Counted from the stretch's first letter, positions 55,072 to 64,000 are shown. The stretch is 64,000 nucleotides of DNA from Rikenellaceae bacterium (GCA_015060115.1 SUZB01000005.1:45594-109593), one strand, 5' to 3'. Notes: generated from the sequence alone by a model not told the origin. Program-made: numbers and translations.

Positions 55072-58047
55072 ATGCGAAAAGAGATTATATTGATTGCTGC
55101 TCTATCACTCTTTGCTCTTACTACGGCTGTGGCACAGAGCCCATCGGGTGATATCACTGCCCGCAAGGCTGCTGTCGAGGAGCTTATGGAGCGTATGCGT
55201 TGGGCAGATGCCAGAGCCATTCTTGGCACCATGCGTGGCGAACTTGACCCTGTGAAAGACCGCTTTGAGATAGAGTGGGTAGACTACCACTCGGTGCGTT
55301 GTGCTGTGGAGTTGGGCGCTGAGGATGCCGAGAATATGATGATTGGCTTCCTCGATGAGTATCCCGCAAGCCTCTACGGCAATCGTATGCAGTTTCAGTT
55401 GGCATCGTACTACTGCGACGAGGGAGCTTTGTCGGTGGCCAAGGAGGAGTTTGAGCGAGTGAAGTACAAGGCGTTGGATGCTCGCGAGAAGGAGCGCTAC
55501 GATATCCGTATGGGTTATATCCGTTTTATCGAGGGCGACTACTCGGCCTCGTTGGAGCACTTCCAGCGTATCTCGCGCCAGAGCGACTACTACCCTCACG
55601 CGCTTTATTACATATCGTATATCGCCTATGTGAACGAGGAGTTTGATGCTGCCACCGATGGTTTCAAGCAGTTGGTCGATGTTGAGCCATATCGTGGCCT
55701 TGCTCCATTCTACCTTATTCAGATTGAGTATCGTCGTGGCAACTACGACTATGTTGTTGAGTCGGGCGAACAGCTTGTTAATGCCGCTAATGGCGAGGTC
55801 TACGATGACTTGGTGCGTGTTATGGCTGAGGCATACTTCGCTAAACGCGACTACTCGCAGGCTATCCGCTATATCAAGCAGTATCCCAATGAGAAGATGG
55901 GGCGTCAGGAGAACTATATCAAGGGCTACTCGCTCTATCGTATGACACGCTACTCGGAGGCTGTCGAGCCGTTGAAGAGTGTTTGTGGCGCTGATGATGA
56001 CCTTACGCAGAACGCCTCTTACCACCTCGGTGATTGCTATTTGCGCCTTGGCGAAAAGAGTGCTGCGGCAGATGCCTTTGCTATGGCCTCGTCAAGCGAT
56101 TTCGACAAGGATATCGAGGAGGATGCACTGCTCAACTATGGTCGCTTAAAGTATGAGCTTGGCGGTGGCCGTTTCAACGAGGCGGTGAATATCCTTACCG
56201 AGTATTCGGAGCGCTATCCTCGGTCAAAGCATATCGAGGAGGTGCACTCGTTGCTGATTGCTGCCTACTACAACTCCGAGAACTACGATGCTGCCTATTC
56301 TGCTATCAAGAGCTTGGCAAATCCCGATAATGAGATTAAGGCTGCTCTGCAGAAGGTGGCTCTGTTCCGTGCTGTCGAGGCTGTTGAGCGTGGCGATCTA
56401 AGCTCTGCCGAGGAGTTGCTGTCGGAGGCCGAGCAGATTGGCCTTAGCCCTAAGTATAATGCTCTTACACTCTACTGGCAGGGCGAGGTGGCATATCTTC
56501 GTGGTGATATGCAGCGTGCCGAGGAGCGATATATGGCCTATATGCGTCGTGCTCCTAAGAGCGAGGTTGAGTATGCCTATGCAAACTATGGTTTGGGCTA
56601 TGCTCGCTTTGCTGAGGGCAAGATGGAGGCCGCTGCAGATGCCTTTGAGGACTTTGTTCAAGCATACTCTACACGCGATGGCTATATGTACGATGCTCAC
56701 AACCGCTTGGGCGATGCTCGCTACACATTGCGTGAGTTTGCTAAGGCTCGCAAGGCCTACAATGTGGTGCTGTCATCAACATCCTCGGGTAGAGACTATG
56801 CCCGCTATCAGCTTGCTATGGTCGATGGCATCGAGCGCAAGACAAAGAGCAAGATTGAGCGTTTGAAGTCTATCGTGGAGGATGGCAAGGGCGACTATGT
56901 CGATGATGCTTGGTATGAGTTGGGCCGTACATATATGGCCGAGGAGCGATATAAGGAGGGCGCTCAGGCTCTGCGCGACTTTACGAATACCGACACAGGC
57001 TCACCATACTACATTTCTGCTCTCTCGGATTTGGGCTTGGCATACTACAATATCAACCAGCGTAGCGAGGCCTTGAAGTGCTACGAGGAGGTTGTAGCGT
57101 ACGACCCCCAATCATCGGCAGCGTTGGAGGCTATGCGTGGTATCCGCGAGATATATGTTGGCGAGGGCCGTATCGACGACTACTTCGCCTATGCCGAGCG
57201 TAGTGGTGTGCAGAGCGATATGTCGGCTGCTGCGCGTGATTCGTTGAGCTTCGCAGCTGCAAAAACGCTCTATCTCGATGGCTCTATGGCAGATGCACGC
57301 GAGAAACTAAAGGGTTACTTGAAGAACTTCAAGAGTGGCTATTACCGCACCGAGGCACTATTCTACCTCTCGGACTGCTATGTTCAGGAGGGCGACAACG
57401 ACTCGGCAATAAGCTCTATGGAGGAGCTTCTTAAGCAGGGCAAGACCCAGTATACAGAGCGAGTTTTGGGTGTCTATGCACCTATGGCGTTTGATATGAA
57501 GCTCTACGAGAAGTCGGCTGATGCCTACCGCAACCTCTATGATGTCGCCTACAACGAGAGTACTCGCCGTTTGGCATCGGAGGGCTGTGCAGAGGCTACG
57601 GTGCTCAGCAAGGATGGCCTCTTAATTAAGGCGATGTACGACAATCTGCTCGCTATGCCCGATGCTACATCGTGGGCTCTGCGCCACGCGATGTTGGCCA
57701 AGGCGAATGTCTTGCGTGAGGAGGGTAGCGATGAGGCAATATCACTCTATACGGAGCTTTCGAAGGATATTTCCACTGTCGAGGGTGCAGAGGCCTACTA
57801 CCGTCTTATCGAGGATAAGTTCAACAAGACCCAGTATGCCGATGCTGAGCAGATGGTATACAATATGGGTAATTCGGGCTCGATGTATTGGCAGGCAAAG
57901 TCGTTTATCATCTTGGGTGATATCCTTGTTAAGCAGGGTAACAACTTCCAGGCCCGTGCTACATATCAGAGTATTGTCGATGGTTATACCCCTGCCGATG
58001 ATGGCATCGTTGCCGAGGCAAAGGCTCGAATCAAGAATCTTAAATAA
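55072..58047 (+). CDS. Large TPR-repeat protein, exported
   Basis: From the ATG at 55072 the protein has 991 residues, a signal peptide (IALSLFALTTAVAQ-type) and many tetratricopeptide repeats, for example NAYHLGDCYLRLGEKSAAAD-like units, spread over most of the length. It is probably an envelope scaffold. Its stop overlaps the start of the next gene by one base, so it forms a pair with an outer-membrane barrel protein. A TATCTTTG box lies at 55040-55047. A start at 55015 would add a non-signal leader. Confidence 0.85.
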   Translation: MRKEIILIAALSLFALTTAVAQSPSGDITARKAAVEELMERMRWADARAILGTMRGELDPVKDRFEIEWVDYHSVRCAVELGAEDAENMMIGFLDEYPASLYGNRMQFQLASYYCDEGALSVAKEEFERVKYKALDAREKERYDIRMGYIRFIEGDYSASLEHFQRISRQSDYYPHALYYISYIAYVNEEFDAATDGFKQLVDVEPYRGLAPFYLIQIEYRRGNYDYVVESGEQLVNAANGEVYDDLVRVMAEAYFAKRDYSQAIRYIKQYPNEKMGRQENYIKGYSLYRMTRYSEAVEPLKSVCGADDDLTQNASYHLGDCYLRLGEKSAAADAFAMASSSDFDKDIEEDALLNYGRLKYELGGGRFNEAVNILTEYSERYPRSKHIEEVHSLLIAAYYNSENYDAAYSAIKSLANPDNEIKAALQKVALFRAVEAVERGDLSSAEELLSEAEQIGLSPKYNALTLYWQGEVAYLRGDMQRAEERYMAYMRRAPKSEVEYAYANYGLGYARFAEGKMEAAADAFEDFVQAYSTRDGYMYDAHNRLGDARYTLREFAKARKAYNVVLSSTSSGRDYARYQLAMVDGIERKTKSKIERLKSIVEDGKGDYVDDAWYELGRTYMAEERYKEGAQALRDFTNTDTGSPYYISALSDLGLAYYNINQRSEALKCYEEVVAYDPQSSAALEAMRGIREIYVGEGRIDDYFAYAERSGVQSDMSAAARDSLSFAAAKTLYLDGSMADAREKLKGYLKNFKSGYYRTEALFYLSDCYVQEGDNDSAISSMEELLKQGKTQYTERVLGVYAPMAFDMKLYEKSADAYRNLYDVAYNESTRRLASEGCAEATVLSKDGLLIKAMYDNLLAMPDATSWALRHAMLAKANVLREEGSDEAISLYTELSKDISTVEGAEAYYRLIEDKFNKTQYADAEQMVYNMGNSGSMYWQAKSFIILGDILVKQGNNFQARATYQSIVDGYTPADDGIVAEAKARIKNLK

Positions 58048-59744
58048 TGAAGAATATGCAGAAGATATATCGTTTTTCGCTTGTTGTAGTTGCGTTCTTT
58101 GGCCTTACCGTGTCGCTCTCGGCACAGGAGAGCAAGCGTGTGGAGGTTACCTCGATTTACAATCCTGAGGTTGCGGGTGCTAATAAGCTAATGGCGCCTA
58201 CCACCATCAACGACAACCCCATGATTGAGCCTACCATCGAGTATTCGGTGGAGCCGGCCACTTGGCAGATTGGCCTCTCGGCACATAACTTCCGCCCTGC
58301 AACGGCCACATATTGGGATTTCAGCCGTTCAAAGTCGTGCTTCTTGCGCCTTGGTGCGGGCTATCCTCTAACCTCGGATCTGGCTTTTCGCTACGCTTTG
58401 GTTAGCCCCGGTGCTGGCTTCTTTGGCGTATCGCTTGACCATCGTGGCGACTTCGGTCGTCGTATGAATGGCGTTGGCGAGAAGTTGGCGATGAAGGAGA
58501 GTTTTAATACCGAGAACGGTATTAAGCTATATGGCGGTGTCTATGCCGGTCGTCGTCTCTTCGATGCTAAGCTTGGTGCTAACTTCGACTTCTTCAAGGC
58601 ATATCCCGATGCTCAGCAGTTGTCAAGCGACCTTATCTCGCGTGATGGTGTAGACCTCGCTTTGCGCTTTGGCGACAGCTTTACCGACCTGTCGTATATT
58701 AACTTCTCGGTCGAGGCTCACAGCAAGCTTTTGTTCCACTCACAACCTCCTGTCGGACATTGCAACTACGCTACCGATATGATGCTTACGGCGGGTGGCT
58801 CGGCCCGTGTAGGCAGGGAGTTTGGCGAAAATAGGGTAGAGGTTAATGGTGGCTACGATATATGGCTTAACCCTTGGCAGGATTATCGTGATAGCCGATT
58901 TTTTGTGGGTGCTATCTACTCACGCAGCTTCGGTATTGTCGATGTCGAGGCCGGTATTAAGTATATGCGCGACAAGGTGCGTGCAAGAGATAAGGCTTCG
59001 CACTTTGTGATGCCGAGCGCTAAGATTCTTATCGACCTTCAGCGTGCCGCCTTTGCTCCATATATCGAGTTTAATACGGTGGTTGGCCAGAATGGTGTGA
59101 TGTCGTTGCTTGAGAAGAATCCCTATCTTGACTTGGAGTATGGCAACGGCATTAAGGGCTATGATGCTATGGCAAATACCCGTAGCTACGACCTTTCGGT
59201 GGGCTTCACAGGTACGGCACACGCCACACGCTTGGCATATCGTGCTTACGCTGGTGTTAGCTTTATGCGCGACCGCATCTACTGGTTTGTTACTCGCCCC
59301 GGCTACTTTGGCGCACATGCAGCCGATGATACCCACTTCTTTGCAGGTATCGAGGTTGAGTATCGCCCTGTTGCAGGCTTGGATATAAGTCTTGGCTTCA
59401 ATGCCAACACCGATAGTGGTAACTCTCCATATCTCTATTCCGACCCTAAGCTGACAGCCGATCTGAAGGTGCAGTATACCTTGAAGCGCTGGAAGTTCTA
59501 CGCTTCAGGCGCTATGCTCGGTGCTCGTAAGTTTTCGGGCGTTATTGGCGAAGATGGCAAGGCTCCTATCGCTTTTGAGGTCGGCACGAAGTTCGATGTT
59601 GGCGCTGGTGTGAGCTACCGCATAAGTCGTGATTTCGAGGTCTATGCCGATGGTATCAACCTGCTTAATAGTCGTCTTTACGACTTTGCGCACTACTATC
59701 GCAATGGCGCAGGCTTCAAGGCGGGAGTTAAGATTCATTTTTAG
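58047..59744 (+). CDS. Outer-membrane beta-barrel protein (TonB-receptor-like, plugless)
   Basis: The 565 residues have a signal peptide (LVVVAFFGLTVSLSAQ) and alternating beta-strand patterns to a C-terminal GAGFKAGVKIHF, the usual last strand. No plug or TonB box is apparent. It is translated in overlap with the large TPR protein, suggesting the two act together in the outer membrane. The function is not identified. Confidence 0.78.
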   Translation: MKNMQKIYRFSLVVVAFFGLTVSLSAQESKRVEVTSIYNPEVAGANKLMAPTTINDNPMIEPTIEYSVEPATWQIGLSAHNFRPATATYWDFSRSKSCFLRLGAGYPLTSDLAFRYALVSPGAGFFGVSLDHRGDFGRRMNGVGEKLAMKESFNTENGIKLYGGVYAGRRLFDAKLGANFDFFKAYPDAQQLSSDLISRDGVDLALRFGDSFTDLSYINFSVEAHSKLLFHSQPPVGHCNYATDMMLTAGGSARVGREFGENRVEVNGGYDIWLNPWQDYRDSRFFVGAIYSRSFGIVDVEAGIKYMRDKVRARDKASHFVMPSAKILIDLQRAAFAPYIEFNTVVGQNGVMSLLEKNPYLDLEYGNGIKGYDAMANTRSYDLSVGFTGTAHATRLAYRAYAGVSFMRDRIYWFVTRPGYFGAHAADDTHFFAGIEVEYRPVAGLDISLGFNANTDSGNSPYLYSDPKLTADLKVQYTLKRWKFYASGAMLGARKFSGVIGEDGKAPIAFEVGTKFDVGAGVSYRISRDFEVYADGINLLNSRLYDFAHYYRNGAGFKAGVKIHF

Positions 59745-59813
59745 AGGACCTCTAATGCATTAGGCCGAGAACGAAGAATAACATACCTTTAATAAAACAT
59801 AGAGTATCTTACA

Positions 59814-60416
59814 ATGTCAAAGTGGAGTAATGGCGAGGCAGCAGGTATGCCTCTGTGGAGAAGATTGGCTTGGCGACCTGAGCTTATGGATAGGCGACAG
59901 GCGTTGTTGAAGGGTTTGGCGTGGTTGATTGTAGCCACCATGCTTTCGTGGTATTTCCGTGTGGCACCCACATCGACCATTGCCTTCGATGTTGCGGGTT
60001 ATGTGGCGTTGTGGAAGTGCTTGGTAGAGCAACTTATGTTGTGGGGCGTTACGGCTGTGGTGCTCTACTTGGTTGCGGCGCTCGCTGGTAGCGAGTGTAA
60101 GTTTATGGAGTTGGCATCGCGTGTGCTGTATGCGCGTTTGCCTATATATCTGCTTATGTTGCCCGCTACAGTCGGTGGCTTCCGTGTGGAGTATGCTGTG
60201 GTGGTCAATGACCCGATGCAGGCATTTTCGGAGTACCCCGTAACTATTGCCTATGCTGTGTTTGCTGTGGCGATGGTTGCCCTGTATTTGTGGTGGAGCT
60301 ATCGTGCCTTTGCTAAGGTGCGTGGCAGAGAGGATATGCGTGGTGGTGTATTCTTCTTCGTGGGCATTGTGCTCGCCTACGAGCTATCGCAGTGGCTGAT
60401 GACCCTGCTCGGATAA
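59814..60416 (+). CDS. Membrane protein of unknown function
   Basis: The 200 residues contain five hydrophobic helices (about 33-48, 57-77, 82-96, 110-130 and 142-162, with another near the end). Yip1-like small membrane proteins have a similar pattern, but no clear motif is seen. It is a single-gene unit between the barrel gene and the SRP RNA. Confidence 0.65.
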   Translation: MSKWSNGEAAGMPLWRRLAWRPELMDRRQALLKGLAWLIVATMLSWYFRVAPTSTIAFDVAGYVALWKCLVEQLMLWGVTAVVLYLVAALAGSECKFMELASRVLYARLPIYLLMLPATVGGFRVEYAVVVNDPMQAFSEYPVTIAYAVFAVAMVALYLWWSYRAFAKVRGREDMRGGVFFFVGIVLAYELSQWLMTLLG

Positions 60417-60429
60417 GGGTACAAAAAAA

Positions 60430-60526
60430 GGGTAAGCTACTTATATCGCACCGCTACAACCACATACCCTTGCTCGATTCCTCGCCTGGGGGAGTTCTGT
60501 AGGAGCTGGTCGTATAAGACTTACCC
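60430..60526 (-). ncRNA. ffs: SRP RNA (4.5S), small bacterial type
   Basis: On the minus strand the molecule starts GGGTAAGTC and ends GCTTACCC, so its ends pair. The apical part reads CCCAGGCGAGGAATCGAGCAAGGGT, split here as CCCAGGCGAGG and AATCGAGCAAGGG, matching the Ffh-binding loop (GGAA tetraloop-like with the asymmetric AGCA side). A T run follows the 3' end (intrinsic termination). Length is 97 nt. Confidence 0.9.
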
Positions 60527-60531
60527 GGGCA

Positions 60532-60562
60532 CAAAAGTACAAAAAAAATGTATCTTTGCAAA
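60532..60562. promoter_or_regulatory. Overlapping divergent promoters of ffs and mltG
   Basis: For ffs (minus strand), TTTG at 60562-60559, a 19-base gap and TACTTTTG at 60539-60532 match the consensus exactly. For mltG (plus strand), TATCTTTG at 60551-60558 sits inside the same 31 bases. The -7 element of mltG overlaps the -33 region of ffs. Confidence 0.75.
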
Positions 60563-60575
60563 AAAAAAGAGAATA

Positions 60576-61586
60576 ATGCGTAAAAAAATTATAGGTATAC
60601 TTCTGTTTGTCGTTGTCGCTGTGGCGGTTACGCTATATTCGGTGTATAATATGTTCTACGGCTCGGCAGTCGAAAAGACCTTCACCGTAACCCTTATGAG
60701 TGATGATAGCTACTCTCAGAAGATTGATAAAGTTAAGGAGCATATCGCCCACCACTTCGCCTTCGACTTCTATGCCGACCGCATAGGCCTTAGTCGCTCG
60801 ATTAAGGCGGGTCGCTACACCTTCGATGAGGGCGCTACGGTCATAGAGATTGCCCGAAAGCTGAAGTTTGGCAATAGCCGTGCTGTGCGCCTGACGATTA
60901 ACAACGCCCGCACCCCTGAGGCCTTGGCAGGTCGTATTGCACGACAGATTGATGCCGACTCGGTGGCGATGTTGGGTGCGCTGAGGGATAAGGCGCTTAT
61001 CGAGGAGATGGGCTTCGACTCTTCGGAGGCGATGTTCTCGATATTTATCCCCAATACCTACGAGGTATATCCCGATATTGAGCCTGAGGCCTTGGTGCGT
61101 AAGCTTAAAGATGAGTCAGATAAGTTCTGGGCAAAACATACCGATAGGGTAGTTTCACTCGGCCTTACGCCCTACGAGATTATGACGCTTGCATCTATTG
61201 TCCACGAGGAGACAAATGCCGTAGACGAGATGCCACGCATTGCGGGTGTATATCTCAATCGTCTTTGGAAGGGTATGCCCTTGCAGGCCGACCCTACGGT
61301 GAAGTATGCCGTTGGCGACCCCACCTTGAAGCGCATCCTCTTCCGCCACTTGGAGGTTGATTCGCCTTATAATACATATAAGGTAGTGGGTTTGCCTCCT
61401 ACGCCTATTGCGATGCCCGATATGTCGGCTATCGAGGCTGTGCTGAACTACGAGAAACACGACTACCTATATTTCTGCGCTCGCCCCGAAATGGATGGTC
61501 GTCATAACTTTGCCCGCACACATCGTGAGCACGAGCGTAATGCTGCGGCATACCATAGAGCACTTGAACGACAGAACATTAGATAA
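60576..61586 (+). CDS. mltG: Endolytic murein transglycosylase MltG
   Basis: MltG cuts nascent peptidoglycan strands and sets their length. The 336 residues have one N-terminal membrane helix, a LysM-like part and the YceG catalytic core with the active-site Glu in ASIVHEETN, followed by GVYLNRLWKGMPLQADPTV and ..PDMSAIEAVLN. DUF4199 follows after two bases. Confidence 0.94.
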   Translation: MRKKIIGILLFVVVAVAVTLYSVYNMFYGSAVEKTFTVTLMSDDSYSQKIDKVKEHIAHHFAFDFYADRIGLSRSIKAGRYTFDEGATVIEIARKLKFGNSRAVRLTINNARTPEALAGRIARQIDADSVAMLGALRDKALIEEMGFDSSEAMFSIFIPNTYEVYPDIEPEALVRKLKDESDKFWAKHTDRVVSLGLTPYEIMTLASIVHEETNAVDEMPRIAGVYLNRLWKGMPLQADPTVKYAVGDPTLKRILFRHLEVDSPYNTYKVVGLPPTPIAMPDMSAIEAVLNYEKHDYLYFCARPEMDGRHNFARTHREHERNAAAYHRALERQNIR

Positions 61587-61588
61587 CT

Positions 61589-62182
61589 ATGAACAATAAT
61601 TTTTGGAATGATGCACTGCGTAGCGGTGCAATTCTCGGCCTTGTAATGGGCCTCTCGCGAGTATTTGAGAGCTATATGCTCTATATCAGCGATATGAAGG
61701 GTGTCAATACGCTACTCGTTATCGAGTGGTTGGCAGCAGCTGCGGTATTTGTCTACCTGCTATATCGCTTCTCGAAGCAGCGCTCGATGCGTTTCTCGGA
61801 GAGGGAGGGTTATAGCTATGGTCAGGCGCTAAGCTATCTGCTTATGGTATCGATACTTACGGGTATAATCGTGGGTGTTGCAGAGTTCTGTTTCAATCAG
61901 ATTGTGGGCTACGACGCTATCATTGCCGGCTATATCTCGCTTATTGACGAGTATGGCGAGATGGTTGCCTCGGCAGGTGTCCCTGCATCGAGTATGCAGG
62001 TGCTTGAGCAGCTAAAGGTTACGATGCGAGATGCTCAGGAGCCTACAATACTGAACAATGTCTTCTCGGCGCTCAACCTCTACTTTATGACTGGAGGTAT
62101 ACTTGCACTCCTGATTTCGGCGTTTGTTAAGCGTGAGGCAAATCCCTTTGCAGAAGATAAACATAGTGAAAGCAATGAGTAA
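61589..62182 (+). CDS. DUF4199 family membrane protein
   Basis: The 197 residues start MNNNFWNDALRSGAILGLVMG and contain four helices (about 10-30, 44-62, 85-105 and 155-175). DUF4199 proteins usually precede a GT2 glycosyltransferase in Bacteroidetes, as here, where the last codons overlap the next gene by eight bases. Confidence 0.85.
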   Translation: MNNNFWNDALRSGAILGLVMGLSRVFESYMLYISDMKGVNTLLVIEWLAAAAVFVYLLYRFSKQRSMRFSEREGYSYGQALSYLLMVSILTGIIVGVAEFCFNQIVGYDAIIAGYISLIDEYGEMVASAGVPASSMQVLEQLKVTMRDAQEPTILNNVFSALNLYFMTGGILALLISAFVKREANPFAEDKHSESNE

Positions 62183-63116
62183 CAAGTTGGATATTTCGGT
62201 TGTCGTGCCCCTATACAATGAGGCTGAGTCGTTGCCTGAGTTGGTGGCGTGGATTGACCGTGTGGTGCAAGAAAATAGCCTAAGCTATGAGATTATTATG
62301 GTCGATGATGGCTCCTCGGATTCATCGTGGGCTGTTATCGAGGAGTTGCGCAAGCAGAATGAGGCTATTCGCGCTATTAGCTTTATGCGCAACTATGGCA
62401 AGTCGGCAGCCCTCTATTGTGGCTTCGAGATGGCTCAGGGCGAGGTGGTATTTACGATGGATGCCGACCTTCAGGACTCTCCCGACGAGATTCCCGAGAT
62501 GCGCCGTATGATTTTGGAGGAGGGCTACGACCTTGTGTCGGGCTGGAAGCGCAAGCGCTACGACCCTATCGGCAAGCGTTGGCCAAGTAAGTTCTTCAAC
62601 CTCACGGCACGCATTATGTCGGGTATACGCCTTCACGACTTCAACTGCGGTCTCAAGGCCTATCGCCGTAAGGTGGTCAAGGCTGTCGAGGTATATGGCG
62701 AGATGCACCGCTATATACCTATCTTGGCGAAGAACGCTGGTTTTAAGCGTATTGGCGAGAAGGTTGTTGAGCACCACGAGCGCAAGTATGGCCACTCAAA
62801 GTTTGGCATCGAGCGTATGGTGAAGGGCTATCTTGACCTTATCAGTATCACCTTTATGTCGCACTTCGGTCGCTCGCCGATGTACCTCTTCGGTAGCCTC
62901 GGCACGCTGATGTTCCTTGCGGGATTTATCGCTGTGGCGTGGATTATCATCGAGAAGTTTACTATCGGCGCACCACTTACCAACCAGCCGCTGTTCTACC
63001 TTGCGATGCTTGCTATTGTGCTTGGTGTGCAGCTATTCCTTGCTGGCTTCCTTGGCGAGATGATTAACCGCCGCTCAGCCGACCGTAATAAGTATTTAAT
63101 TGATAAAACTTTATAA
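62175..63116 (+). CDS. GT2 glycosyltransferase (dolichol-phosphate mannose synthase-like)
   Basis: From MSNKLDISVVVPLYNEAESL (ATG at 62175) the protein has 313 residues. The GT-A motifs are VVPLYNE, DDGSSD, DADLQD and DFNCGLKAYRR. Two C-terminal membrane helices (about 230-250 and 270-290) anchor it. GtrB/DPM1-like enzymes make polyprenyl-phosphate sugars. It overlaps DUF4199 by eight bases. Confidence 0.92.
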   Translation: MSNKLDISVVVPLYNEAESLPELVAWIDRVVQENSLSYEIIMVDDGSSDSSWAVIEELRKQNEAIRAISFMRNYGKSAALYCGFEMAQGEVVFTMDADLQDSPDEIPEMRRMILEEGYDLVSGWKRKRYDPIGKRWPSKFFNLTARIMSGIRLHDFNCGLKAYRRKVVKAVEVYGEMHRYIPILAKNAGFKRIGEKVVEHHERKYGHSKFGIERMVKGYLDLISITFMSHFGRSPMYLFGSLGTLMFLAGFIAVAWIIIEKFTIGAPLTNQPLFYLAMLAIVLGVQLFLAGFLGEMINRRSADRNKYLIDKTL

Positions 63117-63117
63117 G

Positions 63118-63579
63118 ATGATTCAAAGAATTCAGACACTTTATCTGTTGGTTGCTGCTGCTCTTATGGCGGTAACACTTTTTGCCCCTATCGCCACATT
63201 CTCGTCTGCCGATGCGGTATACACCCTCGGCGCATTCTCGCTTGCGGGTGATGGCGAGTCGCAGAGCACACTATGGATGGGCATCGTGCTTGTTATTGCT
63301 ACTGTGTTGCCCCTTGTTACAATCTTCCTCTTTAAGCATCGTCAGCTTCAGGTGCGCCTTTGTGGTGCCGAGATGGTTGTTTTGCTCGGTGCTGTGGCCT
63401 TTATCGCTATCTACTATTGGCTTGCTGCGAGCAATGCTCTTAGCGATATTGCCATTGAGCATAAGCAACTTGGCTGGGCTGCGCCTATGCCTCTGGTGTC
63501 GCTTGTCTTGACCTATTTGGCAGGTCGCGCCATCTTCAAAGATGAGCTTTTGGTGCGCTCGCTGGATAGAATACGATAA
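63118..63579 (+). CDS. DUF4293 family membrane protein
   Basis: From MIQRIQTLYLLVAAALMAVT (ATG at 63118) the protein has 153 residues and four helices. DUF4293 proteins are short Bacteroidetes membrane proteins of unknown function. It starts immediately after the glycosyltransferase stop. Confidence 0.85.
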   Translation: MIQRIQTLYLLVAAALMAVTLFAPIATFSSADAVYTLGAFSLAGDGESQSTLWMGIVLVIATVLPLVTIFLFKHRQLQVRLCGAEMVVLLGAVAFIAIYYWLAASNALSDIAIEHKQLGWAAPMPLVSLVLTYLAGRAIFKDELLVRSLDRIR

Positions 63580-63617
63580 GAAAAATGCGGTGTGCGAGAA
63601 AAAAAGTTGTAGAAAAT

Positions 63618-63648
63618 TTTGCAGATTTGAAAATAATGTCTACATTTG
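63618..63648 (+). promoter_or_regulatory. Promoter of tRNA-Leu
   Basis: TTTG (63618-63621), a 19-base gap and TACATTTG (63641-63648) match the consensus. Transcription would begin near 63655, about 18 bases before the tRNA. Confidence 0.8.
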
Positions 63649-63672
63649 CACACCATTTCAGAGAAATCTGAT

Positions 63673-63756
63673 GCCCAGATGGCGGAATCGGTAGACGCGC
63701 TGGTCTCAAACACCAGTAGGTTCACCCCTGTGCCGGTTCGACCCCGGCTCTGGGTA
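63673..63756 (+). tRNA. tRNA-Leu (CAA)
   Basis: An 84-nt class II tRNA. The acceptor GCCCAGA pairs with TCTGGGT (one G-U at the end), the anticodon stem CTGGT/ACCAG encloses CTCAAAC (anticodon CAA), a long variable arm TAGGTTCACCCCTGT is present, and the T-arm reads GCCGG-TTCGACC-CCGGC. CCA is not encoded. Confidence 0.95.
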
Positions 63757-63758
63757 CT

Positions 63759-63791
63759 GAGAGAGAGGAACGAAAGTTTCTCTCTTTTTTG
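63759..63791 (+). terminator. Terminator of tRNA-Leu
   Basis: GAGAGAGGAAC and GTTTCTCTC form a hairpin followed by TTTTTT. Confidence 0.78.
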
Positions 63792-63923
63792 TTTGGTTTT
63801 TTGTGTTAGCCGAGAGCCGACCTTTGGTCATTGTGTGCGTTGCGGTATGGCTCTATACGAGCAAGCTCGCCAAGCCACACCACAACCCCCACAGGCTAAC
63901 GCCTATGCTCTCGCCATAAAACA

Positions 63924-64000
63924 GGCTCAGTCGTAAAATCCGGTGGAGCGATTCTGAAAAAAGGGCTCAGTCGTAAAATCCGGTGGAGCGATTCTGAAAA
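63924..64000. repeat. 40-bp tandem repeat running off the window
   Basis: Two copies of GGCTCAGTCGTAAAATCCGG...GGAGCGATTCTGAAAA start at 63924 and 63964, 40 bp apart, with 37 identical bases. The array likely continues beyond 64000. No unique spacer lies between the two copies. Confidence 0.7.

Noticed and set aside
63646..63936. 96-codon frame at the end of the window
   Set aside because: It runs through tRNA-Leu and its terminator.
63924..64000. CRISPR array at the right edge
   Set aside because: The two 40-bp copies abut without unique spacers, so this is a tandem repeat; only sequence beyond the window could change this.

Overview
The window is a Bacteroidales chromosome segment. Directly visible signs are repeated promoters of the Bacteroidetes type (TTTG, 19-20 bases, TAnnTTTG), a FeoA-FeoB fusion, a sufBCDS operon, many lipoproteins and SusC/BamA-type outer-membrane barrels, and a tmRNA whose tag ends in NNSYALAA. 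The content fits Alistipes/Rikenellaceae best, but that rank is an impression from gene content and codon style, not shown.

Layout. 0-3.2 kb: end of a membrane-protein gene and mutS. 3.5-6.2 kb: an AT-rich accessory cassette made of a structured RNA leader, a C5-cytosine methyltransferase and a PD-(D/E)xK endonuclease (a type II restriction-modification pair). 6.2-9.6 kb: RecD-like helicase, a conserved hypothetical, a DUF3822-like protein and rsmD. 9.7-12.2 kb: tRNA-Asp and tmRNA (ssrA) facing each other across about 2 kb of tandem repeats that carry copies of the 3' ends of both RNAs. 12.3-15.3 kb: ftsE, a 190-bp hairpin repeat, a second copy of the structured RNA leader, a BspA-type leucine-rich lipoprotein and a HEPN-domain protein. 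15.3-23.3 kb: FKBP-like lipoproteins, ruvA, an OmpH-like chaperone, cdaA, feoAB with its small Cys-rich partner, and a histone-H1-like protein. 23.7-42.6 kb: M16 protease, ECF sigma factor, thioesterase, glycosyltransferase, LuxC-like reductase, exonuclease, argS, dusB, a BamA-like barrel, PlsC-like acyltransferase, BASS transporter, DUF819, NifX-like protein and mdh. 42.8-47.2 kb: sufBCDS. 47.4-54.5 kb: tmk, a DoxX-like protein and an RND efflux operon. 54.5-60.4 kb: OsmC, a large TPR protein paired with an outer-membrane barrel, and a membrane protein. 60.4-64 kb: SRP RNA, mltG, DUF4199, a GT2 glycosyltransferase, DUF4293, tRNA-Leu, and the start of a 40-bp tandem repeat.

Most genes are ordinary housekeeping genes in short, tightly coupled operons (1-4 base overlaps are common). 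The unusual content is non-coding. (1) Two diverged copies of a roughly 280-300-nt RNA share helices that change sequence but keep pairing; they precede the restriction-modification pair and the LRR/HEPN pair. (2) A repeat array between tRNA-Asp and ssrA has a period of about 301 bp that stays in phase with the T-arm of ssrA. (3) Four long palindromic elements sit at gene ends, three of them touching the stop codon. (4) Two 190-bp hairpin elements have end bases that covary.

All family assignments rest on motifs read from translated sequence; no database search was run.
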